Source: a virus
Virus record (IMG/VR): IMGVR_UViG_3300049855_000097
Span: 1-21,443 of that record
Reading direction: 5' to 3' (one strand)
Length of the DNA: 21,443 nt
Shown here piece by piece: positions 6,113 to 14,901 of this stretch; the stretch's first letter is position 1, and each line of letters starts with the position of its first letter. The position numbers were made by a program, and so were the translations under genes. The notes under the pieces are model-generated. The model was not told the origin of the DNA and searched no databases. It saw nothing but the letters and a program-made list of their open reading frames with translations.

Positions 6113-7354
6113 ATGTACCGAGTATATGCAGCAAACCATGCACGTAAAAGATTCGCCTGTCAGTATTATAGATTAGACGTACCACTTCGTGGTTTAGAAG
6201 AAGTCTATGGTGATGACATTATGACATGGAATGACATATTAGATGAAGGGATTGAGCGGGCTACACAAGGTCTGCTCAATTCTGACTTCGCACTCTTTTG
6301 GGGCATCAACGGTGGCGAAGCAGTAAAGCAATTTGAAATCATGAAAAACATCCCCATTGGCAAGGATGATGGCAAGCTTCTAGTTCCACCCATGCTCATA
6401 ACTGACATAGATGATAATAGAGATTACATCCACCCTTTCAATACATCCTTTTTTGAACAGGGTGTCCGTTCCTACCCCGAGTATAAGCTACTAAAGAAGG
6501 GGGATCGGATTACAACAACAGATATGTTTGGAAAGGAAATAGTCATTTGGGAAGATGGAGTCACAGAAAAAGAAGGTAGAATCTTTAATATCACAAAGAA
6601 CATTGAAGACATGCGCCTGACACATAAGCTATACCGAGCTTCTAATGGCGTGACAGTCACAGTAGAACCACTTGCTAAATACATGCGTGATGTTATCGGA
6701 TGCAAGCATGTTCATGTATTTCCAAATACGATCATCCCGGCTGACTATGTATCATACAATCTGGTACCTAAGAATGAAATCCGCATTCTCTGGCAGGGTG
6801 GTCTTTCACACTATCTAGACTGGTATCCACTCCGTGACGCCGTGATAGAAGTTACAAAGAAATATCCCAATGTCAAGTGGGTTATGTTCGGTGAGAAGTT
6901 TGACTGGATCACAGATATTATCCCACCAGCGCAGTTAGAATATCATGGATGGGTAGACTACGCAGCATACAAACTCAAGCGTGGCTTACTTCAGATAGAC
7001 ATTAACTTGTGTCCCCTTCAAGACGATCTATTCAACCGATGCAAGTCCGCTATCAAATGGTACGAAGCATCCATCTGGAACAAGCCAGAAGTAACCCTCG
7101 CCTCCCGAGTGCCACCTTTCTCAGACGAGATGACAGACAATGAGAATGGCTTACTATTTGCAAACCCCACTGAGTTTGTCCAGAAGCTTTCAATCCTGAT
7201 TGAAGACGAATCACTCAGGCAGCGGCTAGCACAAAGTGCAAGAGAATGGGTTCTAAACAATCGTACACCCAAGCAAACTATCCCGCCTCTATGGGACTTC
7301 TATAAGAGCCTACGCGATAGACGTGTTGGAGAATTTTTATTGGCACAGAAATAG
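6113..7354 (+). CDS. GT-B fold glycosyltransferase (GT4-like)
   Basis: A 413-residue, apparently complete enzyme of the GT-B glycosyltransferase class, which moves sugar from a nucleotide-sugar donor to an acceptor. The C-terminal half shows the GT4-type layout: a strand and glycine loop, RILWQGGLSHYLDW (about 224-237); a strand, VKWVMFGEKFDW (about 254-265); a helix after YHGWVDY (about 277-283); the donor-binding helix CKSAIKWYEASIWNKPEV (310-327), with Lys and Glu in GT4-like spacing; then NGLLFANPTEF (345-355) and the terminal helices LIEDESLRQRLAQSAREWV. The N-terminal half, the acceptor domain, is divergent, with an unusual acidic patch near 98-103. There is no signal peptide or membrane segment, so it acts in the cytoplasm. 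It sits between small head genes and the adaptor gene and has similar base composition to its neighbours, so it is not an obvious recent insertion. Confidence 0.85.
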   Translation: MYRVYAANHARKRFACQYYRLDVPLRGLEEVYGDDIMTWNDILDEGIERATQGLLNSDFALFWGINGGEAVKQFEIMKNIPIGKDDGKLLVPPMLITDIDDNRDYIHPFNTSFFEQGVRSYPEYKLLKKGDRITTTDMFGKEIVIWEDGVTEKEGRIFNITKNIEDMRLTHKLYRASNGVTVTVEPLAKYMRDVIGCKHVHVFPNTIIPADYVSYNLVPKNEIRILWQGGLSHYLDWYPLRDAVIEVTKKYPNVKWVMFGEKFDWITDIIPPAQLEYHGWVDYAAYKLKRGLLQIDINLCPLQDDLFNRCKSAIKWYEASIWNKPEVTLASRVPPFSDEMTDNENGLLFANPTEFVQKLSILIEDESLRQRLAQSAREWVLNNRTPKQTIPPLWDFYKSLRDRRVGEFLLAQK

Positions 7355-7368
7355 TGCTCGGAGCATAG

Positions 7369-8346
7369 ATGGCCACAAGTTACACACTAGTCAATATGGC
7401 AACAGAAATCGCTAAGTCAATTGGTGGTCAAGGAACACAGGCCAATATTGACTTAGCGACTATTGCAGTAAAGGCAGCTATAGAAGATTGGAACGCTGCA
7501 AAGCAGTGGAACTTCTTACTAAAGGATACCTCAACAAATACTCTTCTGACAATAGGTGCACTGACAAATGGGGCAAGTTCTATACCGATACCAACAGCAG
7601 GCTCAGGTGATTTCATCAATGTTGGTTCTACAATCACGATTAGTAGTGTCACAGGTACTACGACTCTTGCCGCAGGTACAACAGTTTCTACAATCACACG
7701 GGATGCAACAGGATCAATTACTTCATTCACAATGAGTAATCCTTTTGGTACGGCAACTGGTTCAGCAGGTATCCTATCATTTACAAGCAACATTCCAGTC
7801 ATAGCAAGCACTAATGAGTACAATCTGCCAATAGATTTCAGTTCTCCTTACATGGCACGTACCATTACTAATAAACGCACGCTTGAATACATTAAGTATC
7901 GTGAGTGGAATAAGAAGATTGTAGATCAGGAAAGCACAGGGCCGATAGATGCTTACACCATCTGGAACCCAGTTTCGCCTCTGACACAGAACTTTTCAAC
8001 GTATCGCTTACGCGTATTCCGCACACCCGCTGCGACAGATACCATCCACTTGCAGTATTTCCGCCGCATGGATGCGACTGCAACGACAGTAGACGTTCCA
8101 GATTCTTATGTCTATTTCTTAATGGACATGGCTATCTGGCGTTTCGTTTCACTAAAGAATACAGAAGATTCTCGTTTAGGCACTTTAGAATCTAAAGCCA
8201 TGTCGTCACTCAAGAAGGCGATGGAAGATGATGAAGAGAATGCCGATGATGAAACCTTTCGCCTAATAGGCCAAATGGAAACATGGAATGGTGAGAGAGG
8301 CCTCTGGTCAAACGGAAATTTCTATCCAACCATGCTTGATTATTAA
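7369..8346 (+). CDS. Head-tail adaptor (tail tubular A/gp11-like) with inserted beta module
   Basis: A 325-residue protein with GGAG before the ATG. The N-terminal helices (MATEIAKSIG, AAIEDWNAAKQWNFLLKD, residues 1-52) and C-terminal helices (about 242-310, with YVYFLMDMAIWRFVSLKN) frame a beta region containing RTLEYIKYREWN and RLRVFRTP. This is the layout of adaptor proteins of the T7 gp11 and P22 gp4 type that bind under the portal. T7 gp11 is about 196 residues; the extra length comes largely from a Gly/Thr/Ser-rich beta module at residues about 60-140 that resembles two modules in the next protein. The following nozzle gene is 9 bases away, as expected for adaptor-nozzle pairs. Confidence 0.76.
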   Translation: MATSYTLVNMATEIAKSIGGQGTQANIDLATIAVKAAIEDWNAAKQWNFLLKDTSTNTLLTIGALTNGASSIPIPTAGSGDFINVGSTITISSVTGTTTLAAGTTVSTITRDATGSITSFTMSNPFGTATGSAGILSFTSNIPVIASTNEYNLPIDFSSPYMARTITNKRTLEYIKYREWNKKIVDQESTGPIDAYTIWNPVSPLTQNFSTYRLRVFRTPAATDTIHLQYFRRMDATATTVDVPDSYVYFLMDMAIWRFVSLKNTEDSRLGTLESKAMSSLKKAMEDDEENADDETFRLIGQMETWNGERGLWSNGNFYPTMLDY

Positions 8347-8355
8347 GAGGAACAC

Positions 8356-11316
8356 ATGCCGGGACAAATCGTAAAAGAACTTCTTTGCAAGGGTCTGGTG
8401 ACAAAACGCCATGCTACCATGCTTCAAGAAGGCGAACTACAACAAGCTGATGATTGCATTTATAGACGATTTGATCCTGCCGTCCATGGTATCGCAGGAC
8501 GTACTGAGTATACAACAGGCACAGCATTTTCTGACCCTATTAAGGGACTGTCTTTCCTTGGATTCAACGGCAATACGGACATTCTTTTAGCGTACTCTGG
8601 TGCTCTTCTATATGCATCAGATTTCACGAGTCTAACAAGACCGTTCACTGTACTACCTATCCTTGGAACTCTACAGAATACAGGAACAGAGATAATGAAT
8701 GCTGTTCCATACGGCAGCAAATACTACATTCTTACATCAGGATCAACTCCAAGACGCCTTGGTTACTCCATTCCAACAATTATTACTACAACAAGTAACA
8801 CTGTTTCTGGTACTACTACACTTACTACTACGAATACAAAAGGATTCAAAAGTGTTATTGTCGGTCAGTACGTTAGTGGAGTAGGTGGAACAGGAACAAT
8901 TGCAGCAGGTGCCCGAGTATTGTCAAAGACAAGTGATACTGTTGTTGTTTTAGATACAGCCGGAACAGATGGGACAATCACAACAGTAACATTTTCGAAT
9001 ACAGCCTTTTTACAACCACAGTATGCCGGAATGATAGGAGTTTCAGGCGCTCCTACAGTTGCTACAGCAGCAGGATCATGGAGTACAGCAGCAGATATGG
9101 GAGCAGGATATTACTGGTTCCTCTATACTGAAATGCTCATGCCGGGTGAAGTAGACGATATCAATAATGGATTCATTGAAAGTGGCTACATAACAAAACC
9201 CGTTGTTCTACAAATTTCAGATACCACAACACAGGCTACTTTAGTAACTAGAAATAGCACAGTAAACACAGCACTTAATTTATCTAACGAAGCTACACAC
9301 TGGCAAGTTTACATGTCAGACAAGCAGACAAATGGAACAGTTCAACCCGACCTATCCACTTTCAAAAGAATTGGAAGTCCAATCTCTATCACTGCTACCT
9401 CTTATACATTCTCTGATGTGAATGTAACACAGGGTCCAAAGAATCCAGCTTCAAGTAGTACGATTACAGGATACTCTGCTCCAACAAATGCATCTGGTGG
9501 CTATACAGAGCATGATGGAACAAGTGCTATATTTACGGGTGGATATAAAGGTATGTCAGTAGGTACGTTTGGTTTTGTAGGATCAGGAGCTGTTACAGGT
9601 GGAACTTTAACAGGATCAGAAACTGTACAAGGAATCAAAGTTACTGTATTTGGTAAAGATTTAAGTGGTGGTTCAGTTACATTAAAAGCAACTGGTAAAG
9701 CATCCGAAACAAAAACTTTCAATTTGAGTGGATGGTCAAATCGCATACTCGGTGGCGCGTCAGATGTATGGGCTGAAACATGGACACCGGGAGATTTTGT
9801 AAATGGAACGTTTACTGTAGAAATAATAGCCTTTGGTTTCGGGAGTCTTTTTCCGGGGTACCTAGATGGTATTTCAATCACAGTTTACTATACAGGTACA
9901 ACAGTTAATCGTCTTGGTATTCCACTAAGAACAGTTACTTATCGCTCACAGGTAGGAACGTCAGTAACAGATTCTGCCAACCTACCCCTCCCGAGTGCGA
10001 CAACAGGTGATACTTTCAATGGCTCACTAGTCCTCAATGATCCAAGTGATCCTAGTGTAATTAAATACTCACTTCCGGGGACAGCCGATGCCTTTCCAAA
10101 ACCATACTTCTTACGGTTTAACTTACCTAGAAAGAATATTGTTACGAATATTAAACGAGTCGGACAGGTACTTGTTGTGGGTCTTAGAGATACTATTCAA
10201 AGAGTCAACTACCTCCCAACAGAAATCGACACAAACATGCAGTCAGGACTCGCACAAGAAGACCTAGCATCAGACCATGGTATCGTAGGACCACATGCAG
10301 CAACGCTATTTGACATGCCTTCAGGTGGTCCAGTCTTAGCTTACGTGTCATATCGAGGAATCCACATCACAGATGGTATCACAACAAAGTATCTAAATGT
10401 TGACCTTGATTGGGAACGTACAGTTGACCTAGCAAACATCGATACATGTGTTCTTACAAACTATCAACAAGAAAATTGGCTCATTATGTATTACGCTCCA
10501 TATGGTACATCTCATGGAAAGAATACAAGAGCCTTAGTGTTTAACTACAGTCCTGATAAGATCAAGGAAGACGGAACATTTCCTGCAATTGGACCGCATA
10601 AGGTATCTGCTCGTAGTGCTACAGCAGCTACATACACAGGACAAACTTACGTACTAACAGGCCATGAAGCAACTGGGAAGGTCTATGTTGAGGATCAGGG
10701 ATTAACTCTTCCAAGTACATATACGGTTGCAGATGCTAGTAATTCTGAAGTACCAATCACGCTAGTACCTGTGTGTAAGACTCGACGTGTGTACGCAGCA
10801 GACATCGGTAGCCAAGTACGCGAGCAGAGAGTTTACGCAATGGTTTCACCCTTCGGTTCAACAAGTACTATCGCATGTGGGACGACAATTTCAAACACAA
10901 CAGTCACATCTTCTGCTGCTTTCGGCAGTGTCATTGCTGGTATGCGAGTAACAGGAACAGGCATTCCACTTGACACAGTTGTAAAGTCAAAGAGTAACCC
11001 AAGTACAATTATTCTATCCTCTGCTGCGATTGCGACAGGTACAGTATCCCTGACATTCGATAGTGGTACTCTTGGCTTAAGTGTATCAGGTCAAGATATC
11101 AATGAAGCTTCAATCTCATTTGATCCGCTTTATCAATCAACAACACTTGGTGGCCTAGTCGTATGGCATGCGGACAACATGAAAGAAGCTTTAGAATGTA
11201 CATTCAGCAAGGTAACATTCGCTGACTTGACAACAGCAGATCTCAGCACTGGTATGCGCATTCACTATTTTGCATACATGATGGACCCAATGGGTCAGGA
11301 AACACATCGCTCATAG
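8356..11316 (+). CDS. Tail nozzle protein (tail tubular B/gp12-like)
   Basis: A 986-residue, beta-rich protein with GAGG before the ATG. The start PGQIVKELLCKGLVTKRHATMLQEG leads into aromatic strand repeats (GLSFLGFNGNTDILLAYSG, about 64-82) like blades of the nozzle propeller that extends the short tail. The core resumes at about 515-830, with NIKRVGQVLVVGLRD, HGIVGPHAATLFDMPSG, YVSYRGIHITDG and NYQQENWLIMYYAP, the conserved-looking nozzle part. T7 gp12 is about 794 residues. The excess is explained by three insertions: a small module at about 145-215, a beta-sandwich-like domain at about 379-515, and a second small module at about 840-903 with GMRVTGTGIPLDTVV. The insertions are probably surface-exposed and may aid host contact (inference). 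Confidence 0.74.
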   Translation: MPGQIVKELLCKGLVTKRHATMLQEGELQQADDCIYRRFDPAVHGIAGRTEYTTGTAFSDPIKGLSFLGFNGNTDILLAYSGALLYASDFTSLTRPFTVLPILGTLQNTGTEIMNAVPYGSKYYILTSGSTPRRLGYSIPTIITTTSNTVSGTTTLTTTNTKGFKSVIVGQYVSGVGGTGTIAAGARVLSKTSDTVVVLDTAGTDGTITTVTFSNTAFLQPQYAGMIGVSGAPTVATAAGSWSTAADMGAGYYWFLYTEMLMPGEVDDINNGFIESGYITKPVVLQISDTTTQATLVTRNSTVNTALNLSNEATHWQVYMSDKQTNGTVQPDLSTFKRIGSPISITATSYTFSDVNVTQGPKNPASSSTITGYSAPTNASGGYTEHDGTSAIFTGGYKGMSVGTFGFVGSGAVTGGTLTGSETVQGIKVTVFGKDLSGGSVTLKATGKASETKTFNLSGWSNRILGGASDVWAETWTPGDFVNGTFTVEIIAFGFGSLFPGYLDGISITVYYTGTTVNRLGIPLRTVTYRSQVGTSVTDSANLPLPSATTGDTFNGSLVLNDPSDPSVIKYSLPGTADAFPKPYFLRFNLPRKNIVTNIKRVGQVLVVGLRDTIQRVNYLPTEIDTNMQSGLAQEDLASDHGIVGPHAATLFDMPSGGPVLAYVSYRGIHITDGITTKYLNVDLDWERTVDLANIDTCVLTNYQQENWLIMYYAPYGTSHGKNTRALVFNYSPDKIKEDGTFPAIGPHKVSARSATAATYTGQTYVLTGHEATGKVYVEDQGLTLPSTYTVADASNSEVPITLVPVCKTRRVYAADIGSQVREQRVYAMVSPFGSTSTIACGTTISNTTVTSSAAFGSVIAGMRVTGTGIPLDTVVKSKSNPSTIILSSAAIATGTVSLTFDSGTLGLSVSGQDINEASISFDPLYQSTTLGGLVVWHADNMKEALECTFSKVTFADLTTADLSTGMRIHYFAYMMDPMGQETHRS

Positions 11317-11324
11317 GGTGACTA

Positions 11325-12800
11325 ATGCTAAATAAGGGACCAAACGTACCAAAAAAAGAAGGAACAGAACGTTGGCTCTACGAGTTACTACGTAAGCAAG
11401 GTCTGAATTCACAGCAAGCAGCAATCAGTATAGAGGCACTCGGGAGGGGGGAGCAACCGGACGGATCAGGACTCCCTCTTCCTACATTAGATGACTATCT
11501 ATACAAGCCGGGTAGAGTAGGGGGTCAGACAGCATTTGGTGGTAAGAATGCATCTGAGATCCTTGTCTTTAGTTCAACAAAAGATAGTAGAAAAGGTTCT
11601 ATCTGGTTAACTGAAGACGGTGACATCATTATAGATGAAGATAACAAGCGTGTTGGTATAGGTGAAACATCACCAGATGCAAAATTACACATTACGATTG
11701 GTGCACCACCCTTTACATACGTGCGCCCTGATCCAGCAAATCCTACATCAGTATCAGGAGACTGGTCTATCGTTGGGGTTGGTACAGACCCCGGCGCGGT
11801 ACTAGACGATCTTGTTGATGGTACAGGCGCAGATAGTGATTACATTCATGAAGAGTATGTCGGATTTGGCAGCCCGACACTTATCAAGTTTCAAACGATA
11901 ACTGGCCCTGTTCCAGACACAGGTGTATTTTTCAATATACGTGCGCGTGGTACATCAACAGGGGCATTACCAAATAGTTATATTTTCCTTGATTTTTCCA
12001 ACTCAACTGGTGGAATATTATTTTCACGCCGTATGGGTTGCCCCGGTTATAGTGCTTCACCAGCAACAGATTTTGATGTAACTGGAACATTCACTACATA
12101 CTCAATTGCTCTAACTGGCGCAGAGTGCGCTGCCTTGAGTGACACAGGTACTTACAAAATTAATTGCTCGTTTACTGGTGGTGGTATATTTTGGGCAGGT
12201 ACATTCGATATTTCAATGATGTACTTTTCCTTTTCTACTGGTGGGGCAGGTGCTGATGTACTTCAGAAGTGGGAGTATCCAAGCGGATCTAATCTTCTAG
12301 AATACGCAGATGATTCAAACGCTCAAAAAACATTACAACTCTCAGGAACACCTCCACTCAGACTGACAACAGCACCAGAATTTGATGTAGGTACACCAAC
12401 AGTTGGATGGGTATGGGATGCAGCAGATACAGAAGGCACGGGGGTTTGGTATGACCCGGCGTTATTAAGAACTAGAGAGTTTCATAGATGGGCAGCTAAT
12501 GGACCATACATTGTAGATACTTCAGTAGATGGTGCATGGATTGTTCCTTCGACAGTGACAATCACAAAGATCAAACTATGGCGCAGAACAGCAGGGACAA
12601 GTGGCACAACGACAGTAGCAATTTTACTTAATGGCGCTAGTCAGTCCACCCTGAGCGTCACAACCGCTAATGGTCCTAACTTTACATCATCTGCTACAGT
12701 TTCAATTGCATGTGTTGAAAATGATAAAATAACAATTGACTGTACTTCTGCCGAAACAGGAACACCATTAGACTATACGTTCATAGCATACGGAGCATAA
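11325..12800 (+). CDS. Tail fibre or spike protein
   Basis: A 491-residue modular protein. Residues 1-45 are helical and may dock on the tail. Residues about 66-122 follow the fibre pattern often seen near S74-type tailspikes: GGQTAFGGKNASEILVFSS, KGSIWLTEDGD, DEDNKRVGIGETSPDAKLH. A jelly-roll-like domain follows (about 135-305), then a linker with GTPPLRLTTAPEFD and a second beta domain (about 385-491) containing VDGAWIVPSTVTITKIKLWR. The S74 peptidase (intramolecular chaperone) is not present; the protein ends after the beta domain. It lies just after the nozzle gene, the normal site for receptor-binding proteins. Its trimeric state and receptor cannot be read from sequence. The start is the ATG 9 bases after the nozzle stop, with a weak AGGGTG ribosome site. 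Confidence 0.72.
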   Translation: MLNKGPNVPKKEGTERWLYELLRKQGLNSQQAAISIEALGRGEQPDGSGLPLPTLDDYLYKPGRVGGQTAFGGKNASEILVFSSTKDSRKGSIWLTEDGDIIIDEDNKRVGIGETSPDAKLHITIGAPPFTYVRPDPANPTSVSGDWSIVGVGTDPGAVLDDLVDGTGADSDYIHEEYVGFGSPTLIKFQTITGPVPDTGVFFNIRARGTSTGALPNSYIFLDFSNSTGGILFSRRMGCPGYSASPATDFDVTGTFTTYSIALTGAECAALSDTGTYKINCSFTGGGIFWAGTFDISMMYFSFSTGGAGADVLQKWEYPSGSNLLEYADDSNAQKTLQLSGTPPLRLTTAPEFDVGTPTVGWVWDAADTEGTGVWYDPALLRTREFHRWAANGPYIVDTSVDGAWIVPSTVTITKIKLWRRTAGTSGTTTVAILLNGASQSTLSVTTANGPNFTSSATVSIACVENDKITIDCTSAETGTPLDYTFIAYGA

Positions 12801-14888
12801 ATGGCAACATACATCCCACAGAAAGATGAGGATTCAGTAGCAACATCAGGAGATAAACTTGTTCCTGTTGCTGGTGTTAGAAATGACTCAGCCGTTAGTA
12901 AGACTGACACTGATGGTGACTATTCTGCTATAGCAACAGATGCTGCTGGTAGAGTAGGTATCGCAGATTTAGGCGGTTCTATCACAGTAGATGGTACCGT
13001 AGGGATCACAGTCGGTACAGCAGCATCAGATCTAGGTAAAGCAGAAGATAGTGTAGCAGGATCAGGTGATACTGGCGTTATGGCACTCGCAGTAAGACGT
13101 GATGCTGTTGGTGCTCTAGCTGCATCAAATGATTATCATGCTATTCTTCTTGATCGTGACGGTCAAGTATGGACAGCAGGATCAGTAACAGATGGTACTG
13201 CATATACTGCTGGTACATCTAGAGTACTAGATACTGGCGGTTCAGTTACAACAACTGCACCTACATACACTGATGGTACAGTAAGACCCTTATCACTGGC
13301 TCCTACTGGTGGATTACGAATTGATGACGGTGGAAAAGCTATCACAATCAAAGGTGAACCCGGAAATCCAATGCCAGTATTACTTACTGGTGCGGGAGCG
13401 TCACCTGATAATCCTGTATACATCGCCTCCCCGAGTGCGAGTGACAATGTAAAAATTTGGGATGGAACAGATACAGCAGATGTACTAGATCTAACTAATG
13501 CTAATCCACTTGCTGTCGCTATTGTAGATAGTACAGGAACACAAATTTCGTCTTTCGGTGGTGGTACACAGTATACAGAAGATATTCCTGCTGCAACTGA
13601 CCCGGTAGGAACAGTACCGATTCTTGTTCGTTCAGACACTCCGGCTGCACAAGTAAGTGCCGCAGGAGACAATATTGCACAACGTGGTACAAATTTTGGT
13701 GCTGCTTATTCTCAGATTGTTACATCAGCGGGTGCCTTTGTAGACACCTTTGGTGGTGGTACAGAGTACACTGAAGATGCAGCATCAGCAGCCGATCCAG
13801 TCGGTGGACAGATCATGTCTCGTAGACGTGATACATTAAGTGCCACTGAAGTTTCAGCAGATAATGATGTTATAGCATTAAACGCGACAAGCAAAGGTGA
13901 GTTGTATGTAAAGCAAACTGATGTAGTTCCAGTTAATGATAATGCAGGATCACTCACTGTTGATGCACCAGTTGGAACGCCTGTATTTGTACGTCTATCA
14001 GATGGTGCTGCGGCAATATCCACATTACCTGTTTCAGCAGACACAGAATTGCCAACAGCAACAGTACTCGCTGATGATACAGCGAACCCAACAGTACCGG
14101 GTGTAGGTTCATTTTTAATGGCCTACGATGGTACTAACTGGGATAGAGTAAGAACAGGTGCAGCAGCATCGGGGGCACTCAAGGTTGATGGATCGGCGGT
14201 GATACAACCAGTGTCTCTCGCTGCGAATCAATCAGTGAACCTTACACTAATCAACGGATCTACTCCAACAGAGTCTCAACCGGGAATTCCTTTTGTTACT
14301 ATTGCTAATGCAACTGGTGTAGGATTCCAATCAGCTACACATGCTGCGTCATATTCAACAGATTTATTAGCTGTTGGACTTATTGCGGAGTTAGATGATA
14401 CAGCACCAACTACAGCGACAGAAAATACGTTTAGTGCTTTACGTATGTCACCACAACGTGGACTCCACGTTACTCTACGTGATGGAGCAAGCAACTCGGC
14501 AGTAACAGTTACAGGTAATGCATTGAATGTTAATGTAGCAACAGATACTACAAAAATTACAGATAACTCTGCGTTCACAGATGGTACTACTAAAATTTCA
14601 ATGTCTGGTTATGTACTAGATGACACAATAGAGGTATTGACAAGTCCTCTTATAGAGAACGATGGAGCAGCAGCAAGAATAGATTCAAAACGTGCGCAAG
14701 TTATGGTCATAGAAGACTCTGTGACTAGAACACAAAAAACAGGAGTTTCTACTTCAGGAGATCTTTACACAAGAGATCGTGAGGGGTATAGAATCAACGA
14801 ACAGAATATGCTCTATGACATGATGAGTTCAATAAATTTAGCAACATCAGACAATAGAGGAATTAATCGTGGTTTTGAACTACGGTAA
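12801..14888 (+). CDS. Repeat-built tail appendage/structural protein
   Basis: A 695-residue protein, rich in Thr, Ala, Asp, Gly and Val and almost free of Cys and Trp, with GGAG before the ATG. It is built of degenerate repeats. Two units start EDSVATSGD (residues about 10-18) and EDSVAGSGD (about 82-90). A clear tandem pair of 65 residues starts FGGGTQYTED (252) and FGGGTEYTED (317). Further strand-rich segments include ANPTVPGVGSFLMAYDGTNW (about 428-447) and a C-terminal region with AFTDGTTKISMSGYVLDDT, IENDGAAARIDSKRAQVMVIED and RGINRGFELR. Such proteins occur in the tail regions of many environmental phages without a settled function. A stalk that extends or carries receptor-binding domains is likely. 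Its place after the fibre gene and before another appendage gene supports this. Confidence 0.68.
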   Translation: MATYIPQKDEDSVATSGDKLVPVAGVRNDSAVSKTDTDGDYSAIATDAAGRVGIADLGGSITVDGTVGITVGTAASDLGKAEDSVAGSGDTGVMALAVRRDAVGALAASNDYHAILLDRDGQVWTAGSVTDGTAYTAGTSRVLDTGGSVTTTAPTYTDGTVRPLSLAPTGGLRIDDGGKAITIKGEPGNPMPVLLTGAGASPDNPVYIASPSASDNVKIWDGTDTADVLDLTNANPLAVAIVDSTGTQISSFGGGTQYTEDIPAATDPVGTVPILVRSDTPAAQVSAAGDNIAQRGTNFGAAYSQIVTSAGAFVDTFGGGTEYTEDAASAADPVGGQIMSRRRDTLSATEVSADNDVIALNATSKGELYVKQTDVVPVNDNAGSLTVDAPVGTPVFVRLSDGAAAISTLPVSADTELPTATVLADDTANPTVPGVGSFLMAYDGTNWDRVRTGAAASGALKVDGSAVIQPVSLAANQSVNLTLINGSTPTESQPGIPFVTIANATGVGFQSATHAASYSTDLLAVGLIAELDDTAPTTATENTFSALRMSPQRGLHVTLRDGASNSAVTVTGNALNVNVATDTTKITDNSAFTDGTTKISMSGYVLDDTIEVLTSPLIENDGAAARIDSKRAQVMVIEDSVTRTQKTGVSTSGDLYTRDREGYRINEQNMLYDMMSSINLATSDNRGINRGFELR
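13554..13943 (+). repeat. In-frame tandem repeat, 2 x 195 bp
   Basis: Two consecutive copies of a 65-residue unit inside the appendage gene, starting FGGGTQYTED and FGGGTEYTED. Both copies then carry a D-P-V-G turn, an R-x-D-T position and a D/N-x-I segment. DNA identity is high only near the start (TGGTGGTACA shared), so the duplication is old. Confidence 0.7.
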
Positions 14889-14893
14889 GGAGG
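14887..14893 (+). promoter_or_regulatory. Near-perfect ribosome binding site overlapping a stop codon
   Basis: AAGGAGG shares two bases with the stop of the preceding gene and lies 8 bases before the ATG at 14902. It is the best match to the anti-Shine-Dalgarno sequence in the window and decides the start of the next gene. Confidence 0.8.
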
Positions 14894-14901
14894 CTTAACA
14901 A

